From Zerene cesonia (lineage: Eukaryota > Arthropoda > Insecta > Lepidoptera > Pieridae), in assembly GCF_012273895.1 (NCBI RefSeq), contig NC_052120.1, positions 6,519,967 to 6,583,966 of the forward strand: DNA of 64,000 bases, given 5' to 3'. The translations under genes and the position numbers were made by a program. The notes under the pieces were generated by a model. The model did no database searches. It worked only from the letters and a program-made list of their open reading frames with translations, and had not been told where the DNA came from. Numbering within the stretch: position 1 is the first letter of the stretch; each line of letters begins with the position of its first letter. Shown in pieces: positions 37,401 through 50,230 of this stretch.

Positions 37401-40400
37401 CAAGTAGAGGATTTCAGGCATCAATGCCCATGCAGGCTAAGTTTTAATTTTTTTTTAGCTATTGGTATGCAATTTTTTATATGAGTGATTATTTTTATCT
37501 AACTGAGGTAAATTAATGATGTATTTTTAAATTTATCGTAACATGACCACCAGGTACACTGTCACCAAGATCTGTCTCTTAACTCTTAAGTCATGACACA
37601 AGACAGTGAGATAATTGAGATGTATTAACTTGTGTTAACTATGTGTAACTGGTTACAGAAATAAGAGCATTTAAATCTAATGTCAATTTCTTTATCATAC
37701 TGCACGTTGAAAAAAAAAAAAATGATAAACTTCTCGTTTACACATATATACAAAATGCAGGCATACTTTTTATAATACAGTTGGTGACATCTTCTGATCA
37801 GTCAATCCGAAAAAATAAACAAGCCGTACGAAGTAGAACAGTCAATGCAAGTAATGGCTGAACACTTTAATAGTATGTGAAACCAATTTATTATCGTACA
37901 TTTATTTACTAACTCCTCCATTTGATCTCACTCGATCTTTCCAAGTTTTTGTATTTCTTCCCTCCTTGATCTTCTTGCTATATCTTTAATGACTATCTTT
38001 GTCTCAAAATAGCTTGGTATTCTGACGAAGGGTTAACAGTATTTAAGATGGGGTTGCTCAGCCTCTAGTCTGTTTGTGTATGGTCCATTGCTTTCAACTC
38101 AAAGATTGTTGAAGCGACAGTCAGTACCCATGGCACACAAGATGCTTATAAATGACGATGATCTTGTAGATGAGTTTATCGGTCTTTTATCGCTCACACA
38201 CCACGTTGCCTTTACGATACGCTTTGGAGAGTGTGCTGCGGAATTATACAATTTGATTCCGACATCCGCATTCTTCAATTGGTCTTCAAATTCTGGCCAT
38301 CTCTTTATGGCGGACGTAGGTTAAAGGGGTCCGGACAAACTGTGTCTTGACGATAACAAAAATTGGGGTTGTTCAAAAAAATAGTGAAAGGGTACTTTTA
38401 AGTAATCGCTCTCCATTTTGCGCCACATTTTCGATTACCATCAGGTCGTAAAAAAGTTAATTTCATGTTCTGAGTAAATTTACGTCTAGCACAGGGAGTT
38501 AAATATGATAATATTTGTTGACCTCTGCACCCCAGTATCAATTATCTTATCTTGTATTTTATACAGACCTTTTAACTTACAAAAAATAAAAAATAATTAT
38601 ATATCTCGATACAATAATCTTGATTTCACATAATGGCATGTTAAAAATGTAATGTTATTAGTCTGAAACAAATATGTCATTAAGGATTAAGGTACTCTTC
38701 TACTAGTAAAGAATTTTTAGTATTATTATATAGTATAATTATATATTATCGAGAATAAGTCACACAAACAATCCCTCAAAAAATTAATAAGGTCCACTAT
38801 GCGTGCCACTACAACTAGTACTGTCGAGATAACATCTTGTTCCGAAATACTCTTGAACTTCATTAAAATATAAGGTGTGAACATAAGAAAAACTGTGTTC
38901 TCGGTTTATTTAATTCTTTTGTTTCCTTCTTTGAAATTTTTGATTTACTTTAGCTACTTTTTTTCAAAATCTACAAATAAAAAAATAGTAGACATTAAAA
39001 TAGTAGAGATAAGCATGTTCTCCATCTCGCCAGGATATGAAACATCTTTCTTTAAGTTTTTTGTATCAATAACGCAGCCAAAAGTATCCTATCTTTACAT
39101 GACCATTACAAACATGTTTTTACATAAAATATTCTATTTTTATTTGGTATGTACTGCTGCCTTGATCTTAACCCATACATATACAATGACTGAATTTGCA
39201 TTAAAGGAAAATATGTTATGTATTAATTCTTGTTAATTATATCAACACTACACTGCTGCTATTATATTTTTATTAAAGTGATAGTAAAGTCAAAACAAAA
39301 TTCTATGTTTTGTATTTTTTAAATGAATAATGACTAGAATGTAGAAAAACTATAGATTAAATGTTACGGATGGACTTGTCTAACTAATATATATATTGTG
39401 CTAAATGATGATGTAATGTGAGTTAAAAATATTGTTGATCGTCGAACGTAGTGGCCACGGGTTAGCTGCTTAGTTTTTTAGTGAATAAAATAAGAAATTT
39501 GAGTTACATCTCTAATTAAACAAAATTATGCATGAGCCCCTTACAATTATGTTATTATCCTAATATATATATAATTAAATAAATAATATATAAAATAATA
39601 ATATATATCTAATATATATATATATATAAATAAATTAAATAATTTTTTTCGATGTGTTATTAGTAAAGTACGCCAGGTTATCACAAGAAAGAGTGGACGT
39701 ATCTCGAAAACCGAGCAACTTTCACTAAGCACAACATTTATTTTTATATCTACAGTTACTATGTGTTTCATTCATTACGCCACACGTTGAATAATACGAT
39801 ATGATACAGCCACGATCTCGTAAAGCTTTTTTAAATATTAGATTTCAAATAATGATCACATGTGCCTATATGCAACATGCAAGTAAACAACTTTCTCCAC
39901 CAATCATTATTTTCACTTTCATATAATTTATTTCACTAACTTTCGGCCCGCGCCTTCGCTCGCATCTACTACAAAATTACTTATAATTGAATTTACGACT
40001 TCAGACGCGTATATTTCGTCAACTGTTCATATTAAGAAAAACGTAGAGTGAAACCTCTAGGTATTTAATTTTTAAGACCTATCTAATGACCTCATTTTAG
40101 TACACAGTTTCCATTACTTTTATCGTAAATAATAATTGTTTATCGCCATATATTTGTCAATATCTACTCAGTGGTTTTTATGAGTTTGATGCACATACAA
40201 ACAAACAAAAAGAAAATATATGTTATAGTACTCATAGCACTCTTTTTACTAAATATTTAATATACAGAAACGGTCTGGTTATTGTTAATACATTAATGTA
40301 ATAAGATACTACGCACCTTTTACTTTATAAGTGAGATCCGTAAACAATGTGATATTAGGTTTTATTTTAGTTCCACTGATTTCACCAATTTCGAGATCCA

Positions 40401-43400
40401 TCGTACAATTCATAAGAACATTTAATGGTGTCACTGCACTCACGCGTCAAGTAACAAGCATATATTTTTATAGTACGTTATATCTAATATATACTACAAT
40501 ATATGTCCACAAATAATCACTACGTATATGCAAGAGCAACGCTCGACGGCAAGTGAGATAACTCAAGTCCTCCCCACGCTTTACTATCAACGTTTTATGG
40601 ACACAAAAGAATTATTATAAATTATATTTTATTAATTATATAAACTAAAACGTACAGTAGCTGGACTATAATGTATATCACTAAGCTTACATATTACTCC
40701 TTGAAATCGGAATAAGTGATAGAAATACAAATAAAAAGTTCCGAGATAGTACGGATTGTGTAGCGCTCAACAGAAAATTATAAAAAAATTATGGCATTTG
40801 TAGGTAGAGTTCAAGGAGAAAAGGAAAGACAATGTATATTTATTTTCAATTTCTTTCGAAAATTTAATTAAAATTAAATTGTTATTTTTTTATTTTGTGG
40901 TTCTCTAAATAATAGTTAAATCGCAATATGACAAAAAAATCTACAGTGCAATTTTTATAATACACGTTTTGATCGACGGATACGCAAAATGACCTAACAT
41001 TTTACAACATTATTATGAATACATGAGTAATATGACTTTATGAATTTTCAATAAAATAATAAGATATTAATCTGCATGGAACTGCGGCACAGAATAATAG
41101 CAATTTGATTCATTATTATCATTATACATATATAAAATATACTTTTACCGCACACGTTCTATTCATGTTTATATGATGTAATCATTAATTATTGTCATTA
41201 GCAATAATGCTAAAGATAAAATATTAAAAATATAATCTTATGTGATTCATGTCTTTGTGTAGCTCTTGACAGAGCGGTCGTGGTCATCAAGTGATATCAG
41301 GGGTAGATTGTAACCGAAAAAAATATAATATAAGCGTGCAAATAACACCTAAAACTCGAGTCTAAAACGTCACCTCTACGGTATAATGAACTTAGATCCT
41401 CCTTTCAAGCGATTTTTTATTTGTTTTGTTCAATTAATCAAATAAAATTTTATAATAGTTGAACTTGGCTTCGTATTTTCCTGTCCCAGGGTAAGGTCGA
41501 GATAGAGGATTTTTTTAATCCTGACGTGAAAGCATACAAAATTAAAATTGTGTATCAATCTTTATATATAAATAATCTTTTGTACTTATATTATAAATGC
41601 AGAAATTTGTAACGATGTGTGTATGTTTGTTGCTCTTTCACGCAAAAACTACTGAACCAATTGCATTGTAATTTGGTATGTAAACAGCTGGACAACTGGA
41701 ATAACATAAAGGCAATCCCGATATTCCTACGGGATACGGACTTACGCGGGTGAAACCGCGGGGCGCAGCTAATACTTGTATATATTTATACACATTGAGC
41801 GTGAGATTTGTAATATTTAGCAAAACATTATTTTTACGAGTTTATATAAATAGAATAAATTAATATTCGCTGATATACAAAACAAGTTATGTACGTGTAC
41901 CTATATCAATGTCATAAAAAAACTTCTCAACAAAACGTACTTACGCGTGCTTGCGCATCAAACATTGTGTATCGTATAATTTCCTACTATTACTGTTCCA
42001 CAAAACTACAATGAGTGTAGTAGGTAGTAGGCTGTTCACTGTCTTCTGACATTTTATTTTTTAGACTAGCGTTTCACCAGCTTGCGGATCAATGTTTTTA
42101 TTTTAAATATGATACAAAATGTCGGATACTTTACCTCAAAAGCAAGAATATAAACATAAAAATATTCGTTTAAATTTACTCCGGACAAACTGCGGTTCTG
42201 TCGTTAAAGTAAGGGATGAATAGAAAGACCCGAATAAATTAATAAAAAAGATTAACATCCTAGTAGTATATATATACCAAGCTTCTTATTTTCAAATCAC
42301 AGCCAGGCACTCCAATTTTCTTGTAAGTATTGTAACTTGAGTATTTAGAGGTTAAGGTTTCATAACCTCTGTATTACGGAAGTAGAGTAACGATAGGGAT
42401 CTATAATAACACCACAGATAAAATAATAATGTACTAGTAGGTACTGTGCTAACAAACCAAGTAGGTAGGTACAATACAGCCTGACCTTTTCAATAGGTAA
42501 TCATAGTATATATAAGGATATAAAATTATGAAATGATTATAACATAATATAATACAATGAAATAAAATTATGAAATTATTGTACTGTCACCAATCTTTGA
42601 CAATGAAGACGGTGTTTAGTACACTACAGTTTCAAATAAGTCTGTCCGTTTAAAGTTGGCCAAAATCAAGTATAAAGGAGTCGGTCACGGCATACAAATA
42701 GACAAACTTACAGGGGAAGCCGTGGCGAAAAGCAAAAAGTTCACCGACATCTCTATGCAAAGAATGCTACGAAATATCTTGTTAATTTTCATTGATTATG
42801 TTTGGAAACAGTAAGTGAATGAGCTAAGGTTAATGACTTTTGCTTAAAAATAAAAATATTGTATTAGTTGATATGTTGATATATAAGAATAGTTGTTTTT
42901 TTTTATAATGGAGGATTAAGATGTGAATCATGCTGTTTTGACATTGCTATCATCAATTGAGATTATTAATAATAAATTTGAAAGTATAAATATAATTTTT
43001 TTATTTATTGAGGAAGCCTTTGATTTTCTGATTGAAGAAGTTGCGAAGTAAGTTACCAAGATCCGACATAAACCATAAGGTATTTTATTATAAGAAATAT
43101 TTTCATTTTTTTTTATGTTACAGTCGGCAATGGAGCTGGTGGGACGCTTGATGGTAAGTGCTACCACCGCCCATGAACATTGGGAGAGGCATAAGGTCCA
43201 TTGCAGACCTTACGCCTCTACAAATGGATTGCCGACTTTTTGGGAAGGGATTATGAAAGGATTGGCGATAGGAATAAAGGAAAGGACTGGGAAGGGTAAG
43301 GAAAAGGATATGGGCCTCCGGCTTCCCCACTCACCGAAAGAAACACAGCAGAATGCTATTTCACGGCGGTCTTCTGTGGGGGTGTGCTACTTCCCCGGTG

Positions 43401-46400
43401 CGAGCTGGCCCAATTCGTGCCGAAGCGTGCTCGACTACCAAATACAACATTTCATAGTTAACAATTTTTAATATTTGTTCGTTTGGTTTCCGGGTTAGAT
43501 AAAACTTAATTTAAATTGATTGAATGTTTTATTGAGTGGCGTAACGCGGATACTCGTGGTCTGGGAAAAACTATACGCTTGGGGCCTGGATATACGGTGC
43601 CCCTTGTAAGGGTAGGTGCTCTGCCCAAAAAGTAAAGCGGGACACTATACCATCTATTTCTAAGACCTCGCTGTACGTCTGTTACGTTATATTGGTGCTT
43701 CCCGCCGCCTCTCCTCGTATACCGCCCTACGCTACGCCACTGGTCATATTTAAAAATCAACGAAATTGTATGCAACTTTTTAAATGAATCTCCAGCGCAA
43801 GCAATCGTTATATGGATATATAATGATTGCTTTTGTCTCCTTTTCATGTATGATAATTGTTATAGAACAGTAGATGCTTGATTTTTATTATATGTAATTT
43901 CGTGTTGCATCCAGGACTGGGCAAAATAACTTCACTTTAATTGAATTACAAAAACTAAATTAAATAAATACAAAATAAGTAATCTAAACTAGTATGGGCT
44001 GAAAAGCAGAGGAAAATAAGATTAATTAATCAATTATGTCAATTACATATGTATTGATCTCTCGGTTTTATTCCCTTTATGACAAAGTAATTACATTTTA
44101 TAGTGGCGACACAACTTGAGTCACATTTCGAGGTCGATTAGTTGCTCACCTACGCCGTATTCTGCGATACTAATACTTACTATAAATGCTAGCTACTAGC
44201 ACTGCTTGTCTGTCTATTTTTTAAGCTTCAACAACTGAATCGATTAGGATGAATATCATTGCAGAACTTCCAAGGGTTAATCATAGGGACTGTGTAGCTT
44301 TTTCTTTGACTATGCGGGGCATAAGCTAGTTCTCTTTCTAAACTTATATTCTAAAGAGCAACCATTTGTGTTTTTGTATGTATGTTTGTAGTGTTTTCAC
44401 ACAAAAGAACGCTAATAGAAAGTTTTTTCGCTGAGTGATATATCACGGGCAAAGCCGGGGCGGTAAGTATTACATAAATGTTATATAAGGATCTTAGCTT
44501 AGTATAACCTGTGGTACAAGATAATTCTGGCTAGGCCGGCATACATTTTACCAATAAAGCCAATGTTAATTTGCCCAGAGCATAATTTAAAAATGTTATT
44601 GGAATACAGTTTTTAATGATCACCACCTTAGGACAGTGGTTATCGCGTTATTGTAGACCCGAGGGTTCTTGGTTCGATTCCCAGAAAATAATCAAAAAAA
44701 AAAACAAAAAAGACTCACAAAAAGAACAAAAATTCCCGGCTTGACAGGACACAGAAGGCTGCTTACGTACTTACCTATAAAGAAAATCAATCAGTGAAAC
44801 AGACATACAGATGTATATCATCTGCCCCATACGCCACCACGGGACTTAATGAAACCACTTACGGTCATTAATGAATTTTATTTTACTGTTATATTAAAGA
44901 GTAAATAGATAAATGCTTGACTAGAATCTGGTGACGTATATGCCCTTGGCTATGCAAATATGATTTTATATATACAAGATGTATCTTCAAAAGGTAGGCA
45001 TGCAAATGTCCCTAATGCAATAATGCGCACTAGCATTGCGGTCACGTTGAGGCCATGGAGCAGAGTCGGATTTGATTAAAGCAACAACAACATAAATGCG
45101 GTATTTATGATTTAAATTTTTAATCTAAATATAAAAGTATATTGATACTTGAAGACTTTATATTCTCTAAAACTATTTTCATATTTTTAATAGTTTTGAC
45201 ATAATTTGTTTAAATTCCCGATAAAAAAAAATAACAATCATTGCAGGCACTTAGTTATTTGTGTCTTTATTACTTTTAATGCTCTATAACAATGGTGTAA
45301 GATTAATTAGATTGCGTGTGGATAGTTGAGTTATTCTTAGTATAAATGTTAATAAATAAGCAGATGAATAAATAAGAAGAGAATTTAATCTATACCTATT
45401 AATATAAAGAGTTTATTTGATTGTTTGTTGAACGCGAAATCTCACAAACTAGTGGTACGATTCGAAAAATCGTCGAGGAAGGCCATATAGTATACATTAC
45501 ATCATGTACGACACGGGTGAAACCGTGAAACACAGCTAGTTGGTCATGCATAGTAAAAAAAATTATCATACAAATCAAGACCATTCGTACGATCAATCAA
45601 TTATTTACACACCTCTATCCATACTTATAAACTTTCGCGTTTATAATATTAGTAGTATTATGAGAGAAACTATTATTTGTAGTGAACCACCAACAACGAA
45701 CAATGCATCAGAGCCACAACAGGTTCTTTGTTTGTTGTCCGTTAATCTCAACAACAGTTTAACTTAATCGAAAGCGATTTTCACTTAATCGTCATGAATT
45801 ATGACCCAAAGTTACTCTATATTTTACGTCTAGGGTGGAGTCGCGGGCAATCAGCAAGTAGGTACACATTACAAGTATAATAAAAATGTTATTACTTCGT
45901 ATATTGAGGTAGTTATTTAATTACGACACAAAAATAATGTTACCTATTACGATATATTTTTTAAACTCAAACATTTGAAACAAATACAGAGATGAGCCGG
46001 CAAGAACTTACAGCTCTTTTAAAATAATGCCGATTTAACATTTTTATTCTACATTGGTAATACTACATAATTATGATGCCAAAGAACTGTCCTGTGCATC
46101 TTGCAGCGACAATATTCCATGGATTTTTATGTTCCATATATAAATTAATGCTATAATAGGTTTTTTGAAATACATTTTTAACATATGTTTTAAATTAAGC
46201 AATTCACATACTACTTAACTCTGTGATACCGTGAGGATTTCTGTTGTCAAAGTGTATATCTTGTTCCATAAATAATGTTTTACTTTACTAACCCGGAAAG
46301 CAGGCAAGTCAATTTTATTTCTGTTCCTTGTGTCATAACAATGTCTATCACCTACTCTTGTGTAAGTTGGTGATATTGTGTACTTGTATATGTTATTAAA

Positions 46401-47293
46401 TATATACTGTGACGGTACATATACTATGATGATTAGGATTTTATTAGAAAGTTTTGCGAATACACCAATGAATATCGTATAAATATAAATTTGTTTTTCG
46501 ATTTTCTGTAAAGGGAATAAATAAATACAAATGTTTTATATATGTTAACGATTTTGGACTTTCAGTCGTTATTGCCTTCAATTGAAATAAAAATAATTTT
46601 AAACATAAGAAAAAAATTAATCCTAAGATAAAACTCAATTAACACACAGAGATAATTTAATTAAATGATTAAATTATTAATTAGCCCTTTCTTTCCACGT
46701 AATCTAACTAGGCATGTCAGTATTTGTGATAATTATCCTCACTAGCTTCAAATATTTTGCAAATATTAATTGAACAAATAATTTATTTGACATCACTTAA
46801 ACTTTGTTCAATGTAACATATATATTTAAAAACAAAGAATAATAAGAAAATAAATTGTATAAAATTTACCTGATCGTTAACAAAATATGCGATAATTAAG
46901 CAGGTTTCAAACAATGACGGGTATTTTAAAACTTTAACCCGTTGTGATTTATGTCAATTTATTGCGAACATTATGCAATATCTGAGCGTCATCTTAACAA
47001 TAGAACAGTCAACAAATATTAAAAACCATCATAATTAAACTTTGATAAATAGTTCAGAGATCACAACAATTGTAATTATCTCGGATAATAAGATACTTGA
47101 AGAAACATTTATGAATAATGCTTATTGCAAATTGTTTATGATTCTATCAATTACAGTTATTGTGGTCGTTGAAAATATTATTATTGAATAACTCACCGTC
47201 AAACGGAATTTTGATAGAACACACAATGTCATTGAACGCCAAACATATTCCGTCTTCGAGGCTCGCATCGTCTTGTCCTCTCTCTAAATCCAT
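25485..47293 (-). CDS. ABCG half-transporter (ABCG1/ABCG4-like), gene A, complete
   Basis: ABCG half-transporters dimerise to export lipids or other hydrophobic substrates; the substrate here is unknown. Coding exons: first exon 47293-47197 or 40401-40317, then 35021-34865, 33405-33246, 32005-31860, 30505-30267, 30106-29984, 29414-29272, 29152-28996, 28895-28795, 26296-26141 and 25829-25485. Phases agree at every junction. The product is 607 residues (603 with the nearer first exon), normal for the family. Motifs (long isoform): Walker A GPSGAGKT (68-75), signature LSGGERKR (159-166), Walker B IMLLDE (179-184), H-loop His216 in VIHQPS. The last four exons hold the ABC2 membrane domain. The stretch between Walker A and the Q-loop is 9 residues shorter than in gene B. 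Introns carry a LINE, a Helitron-like element, a SINE and a scaffold gap. The ABCG call is firm; the exact subfamily is not. Confidence 0.9.
26525..27524. other. Scaffold gap of 1000 N in intron 9 of ABCG gene A
   Basis: Exactly 1000 N. Unlike the gap in expanded, the flanks share no visible overlap. It lies between the exons ending 28795 and starting 26296, so no coding sequence needs to be missing: the exons join in phase and together match the paralog. Confidence 0.9.
27608..28555 (-). mobile_element. 5'-truncated non-LTR retrotransposon with 13-bp target-site duplication
   Basis: An open - strand frame (28514-27771, 247 codons) encodes the C-terminal half of a LINE reverse transcriptase, with SGVPQGSILGPVLY and the catalytic box YADDTALL, then a Jockey-type C-terminal region (KYLGIHLDRRLTWRKHI, WGTA). 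The element lacks its endonuclease and the start of the RT. TTTAAGTGTTATT occurs at both ends (27608-27620 and 28543-28555), and an A-rich 3' tail (- strand) adjoins the left copy. These are marks of target-primed insertion, and the intact frame suggests it is fairly young. It lies in intron 9 of ABCG gene A. Confidence 0.88.
31050..31379 (-). mobile_element. Non-autonomous Helitron-like element, long form
   Basis: On the - strand it runs from TCTTATACCTTTAAACGAGC to CACAGCTAGT, matching the element at 17665-18090 across most of its length, with an AT-expanded tract near its 5' end and an internal deletion in the region of the ACTGAACCGATTGC core. It lies in the intron between coding exons 4 and 5 of ABCG gene A. 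Confidence 0.72.
33531..33800 (-). repeat. SINE-like repeat, degenerate copy 1
   Basis: It shares CTGTGGGGGTGTGGTACTTC and CCACCGCCCATGA-type blocks with the copies at 43105-43440 and 56573-56890. The A-rich tail points left. It lies upstream of coding exon 3 of ABCG gene A. Confidence 0.65.
35022..40316 (-). other. Intron of ABCG gene A between the nearer first exon and the Walker A exon
   Basis: No exon is required here, as the first exons join exon 2 in phase. It holds a Helitron-like fragment with a 25-bp palindrome (35740-35900). A frame at 38076-38324 on the + strand has no recognised family; its - strand is also partly open. The rest is AT-rich sequence with no visible gene. Confidence 0.55.
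35740..35900. repeat. Helitron-like fragment ending in a 25-bp palindrome of two 5' ends
   Basis: A - strand Helitron-like fragment (core at about 35765-35830) reaches its 5' end at about 35866, then meets a second 5' end pointing the other way. Arms 35847-35871 and 35876-35900 are perfect reverse complements with a 4-nt loop. Confidence 0.75.
40317..40401 (-). CDS. Alternative first coding exon (1b) of ABCG gene A
   Basis: ATG at 40401 encodes 28 residues starting MDLEIGEISG and ending LTYKVK, then a donor G|gtgcgt. The split codon (G + CA) is the same as that of exon 1a at 47.2 kb, so both join the Walker A exon to give Ala-Arg-Ser. TDLTYKV matches the usual ABCG N-terminal strand. Either gene A has two promoters, or this is a duplicated first exon. 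Confidence 0.78.
41588..41772 (+). mobile_element. Non-autonomous Helitron-like element, short form
   Basis: It runs from TATATTATAAATGCAGAAAT to GGTGAAACCGCGGGGCGCAG followed by CTAAT, a mutated CTAGT end. It shares the ACTGAACCAATTGCA core with the other copies. Confidence 0.7.
43105..43440 (-). repeat. SINE-like repeat, copy 2
   Basis: On the - strand it ends CATAAAAAAAA after a GTCGGCAA/AGCTGGTGGG block. It closely matches 56573-56890 in opposite orientation, including CTTCCCCGGTGCGAGCTGG and GGGAAGGGTAAGGAAAAGGA. Confidence 0.75.
44615..44710 (+). repeat. tRNA-derived SINE fragment
   Basis: An A-box-like ACAGTGGTTATCGCG and a B-box GGTTCGATTCC (44671-44681) are followed by an A-rich tract. 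No matching acceptor stem is seen, so it is not a working tRNA gene. Confidence 0.5.
45391..45540 (+). mobile_element. Degenerate Helitron-like element
   Basis: It starts around CTATTAATATAAAGAG and ends with CACGGGTGAAACCGTG, a 3' hairpin, and CACAGCTAGT. Confidence 0.55.
47197..47293 (-). CDS. First coding exon (1a) of ABCG gene A
   Basis: ATG at 47293 encodes 32 residues starting MDLERGQDDA and ending SIKIPFD, then G|gtgagt. It includes LAFNDIVCSI, which matches the usual ABCG N-terminal strand ahead of the Walker A exon. It joins exon 2 in the same phase as exon 1b. The acidic MDLE start is shared with 1b, pointing to duplication of a first exon. Confidence 0.8.
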
Positions 47294-50230
47294 TTTAACA
47301 AAACTCAGAATCAACGGAAACGCTAATACAAGACAGAGTCGAGAGATGCACGGAATTGGATGATTATCCTGTAAGTACAGCCAGTAGCCACATAAGAGTT
47401 AGTCGCGGCGTAGCGACGTACCACGGGGACGAACAGTAGGGTTTAAAACAGCATATTGATGTATTGCTGTTTATCTATAGAGCACAATCTGTGTTTATTA
47501 AGTCATTATTACATTCATGATATTAATTTATATATTGAGCATGATAAGACGTTATCCGTGTTGTGTTAAGCTTCGCTTTATATGAATCGATTTTAAATTA
47601 TTTTTACGTTTGTCTTAAGGTGTGTATATTTGGCTGATTATCTTTTAATCTTATATTAATTGAAATAGAAATACCGAGACGCTGAGAAGTGACTATCTGT
47701 ATAAGAAGATTTATTTTTATTTCTTTAGTTGTACAGCAAATTGAATCCTTACTTTATTGTCTTAGCAAAACATTACTTGAATAAATATATTTCGTTACTA
47801 AATAACTCGTAAACGTATTCGTTAATTTTAACCTTCATCACTTATGCTGATTACTAACGCATTTTGTCAATGTTATGCACCTTATTGCTTAGGCCTATGT
47901 TCCCGACCGAAGGTATCTCTTTAATATATATGTATATTCCATAAGTAAGTACCTACGTCCTACATAGTATTATGTTATCTGTGGTCCTACGTACTAGAAA
48001 TATAACGATATCAACATTGTTTCCTGTATATAAGAAACATTGTTGTTAATTATCGTGTATTTTCGTACAGTGGGCTTATTATATATTCTTTTTTTTACCA
48101 TTTCTACAAATTGATATCGACGGATGCATCTGTTCCTGTGTGTTCATAGAAATATTCAAAAAATTATAAGAACTTTCAGGAACAAACCATTGTAGTTGAA
48201 ATGTGCTATTTTCAAGTAGCAAATTTCTTCTCGCATCCAGATCTCATGTTGAGATAGTTTGTAATAATTCTGCTGAAAGACAATCACAAGTACATACAAA
48301 CGTGTCATGCATATAATAGTCCTCGTCCCGGCACCACCCGGATATCAAGATTACTGTTTTAACCCCAGGGAGCATTTAATCGGAATAAAAAGTATCCTAT
48401 CACTTTTAAATTTATAATATTAGTGTGATACTTATATACTGTATATTGCATATATATGACTACTGTGTATATGCATTTTTGAATACACACCTTGGTGTTT
48501 TGATGAAATTGGTTGGTTAGGTGAAGCGAGGATTACTAAAAAATTACGCACGAAGTAAGAGCAAACAAAGTGAGGCACCGTCGACTCGTATTTTTGTAAA
48601 ATGTTTTCAGGTTGCATTTTAATTCTTCATTTCACTAGTTTTGCAATAGAACACTACTTTTACAATAATAAAAGACGTAATTAACAGGAATATTCGATAT
48701 CTTCCGCGATTTCGTGATATCCTTAGGGATTTCGAGAGACCTCTGATATCCATATTTGCCTGCGTACAATGGCCTATTCTGCAATCTCTTATCTTCACGC
48801 CCGATCAACTTCACTCAAACTATCGTGAAACACTCGTATTATATCTGTGAAACACTGCTATAGCTTAAAATTATCTGGGAATTTCTTGCAAATAAAAAAT
48901 AGAGCACATATTAAAATGTTTATTTACATCATAATCAATAGCTATATAAAATAAACTTATAACCGAACAATAACATCCAATAATTGAGCAAAGCGTGATG
49001 ATAACTCGGAACAGATTTTAGTTTATGCTCATTCACATATCACAACACATTTACTGATAGATGTTATCATAGAATTTTAGTTTAAATAAAAATAAAGACA
49101 CATAATAAAATCTCAAAGTAACAACACCTTTATATTTATAACAATTAACATAGACTCACACATACTCATGCGTTATGTATATCATCACAGATCAATGTGT
49201 TAAATGTATAAACATTCTACAAAAAATCATCCAACCCATAATTAATATATCCCGTAGAAATATAGTTTCGATTTATTTTTAATTCCTCACAATAACTGGC
49301 ACGCCTGAGATCGTAATATTGCCATAAAATATTTGGTTTATTATACTAACTGTTCATGAAACCACTTTAACGAAGTTATACGAATAACGAATATAATAGC
49401 TTTGTTTAAAAAGTCCAAATGAAATTAACACTACACCATAAGGCGATTGAATGTCAATCACCCCGTCTTCCTAATTTTAAGTAATAATAACAGAATATTT
49501 GGAATTTATGACCGTGTTATAGACAACCATATAATGAATAGGGCACTGAAACAAAACCAAAATGACATAATCACTACGAATAGAACAATAAAATAAACAT
49601 CACATAAGTGTACCTATAATATGACACGATATATTACTTAAAATTAAAATTCGATAATAATATCCTTCAAACGTAGGCAATATACCTATTTTGTGTTGAT
49701 TTTGATTAAGTTTGTAAATTATGTTATAAAAATTTACCCCTCCGAGGAGAATAAAGGCCTGCGAATTATTACGACAATTTTTGTACGCCTCGTAAAATAT
49801 TTTTAGCAAAAGTAAACTTGATTCAGTTATAGTAAATTTTGTTTTATAACAAACTATACAGGATCTATTACTGAAGCTTTTCTTGATATGACAAGACTGT
49901 AGTTATTATTAAAAAAACAGAGATATAGAAATATTGAGAACAAATCTTTTAAGTCATAATATTTACAATGCATTTGATAAAAGCAAAGCTCAAAGCTATC
50001 ATTCCCCATAAAACCCTAGAAACCACTTAAAAACAAAATATAGAAGAATATTCTTTGGAATGTCTTGTTCATGCTTTCTAATGTTGTCCTCGATCTCGAA
50101 ACAACAACATGGTTTGAAAAACTCGGCATAATATTCAATATTGAGCGTATTATACTTTAATTTGATCCCTTGTTATTAACACATTTATTTCAGAAAAATT
50201 AACACATAAAGTTACTCTTTTAGTTTCAAT
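47294..50230. other. Region between the 5' end of ABCG gene A and the 3' end of gene B
   Basis: It should hold the promoter of exon 1a; a modest GC rise with CGCGGCGTAGCGACGTACC lies at about 47405-47425. A possible acceptor (tgtacttacag, - strand) at about 47370 could mark a spliced leader. No further gene is seen. Confidence 0.45.
50184..50189 (-). terminator. Candidate polyadenylation signal of ABCG gene B
   Basis: AATAAA on the - strand about 42 nt downstream of the stop codon at 50231-50233. Confidence 0.5.

Larger units (their letters stand above)
40402..47196 (-). other. Intron between alternative first exons 1a and 1b of ABCG gene A
   Basis: The proximal promoter of exon 1b should lie just right of 40401. 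Repeats inside: Helitron-like 41588-41772 and 45391-45540, SINE-like 43105-43440, tRNA-derived 44615-44710. A partial Helitron-like 5' end (- strand) is at about 45620-45656. No other gene is seen. Confidence 0.55.

Noticed and set aside
38076..38324. 82-codon + strand frame, partly open on the - strand too
   Set aside because: I recognise no family on either strand and there are no convincing splice sites; left as unassigned.
43115..43471. 118-codon frame, and similar frames at 33696-33989 and 56588-56899
   Set aside because: They are translations of the SINE-like repeat.
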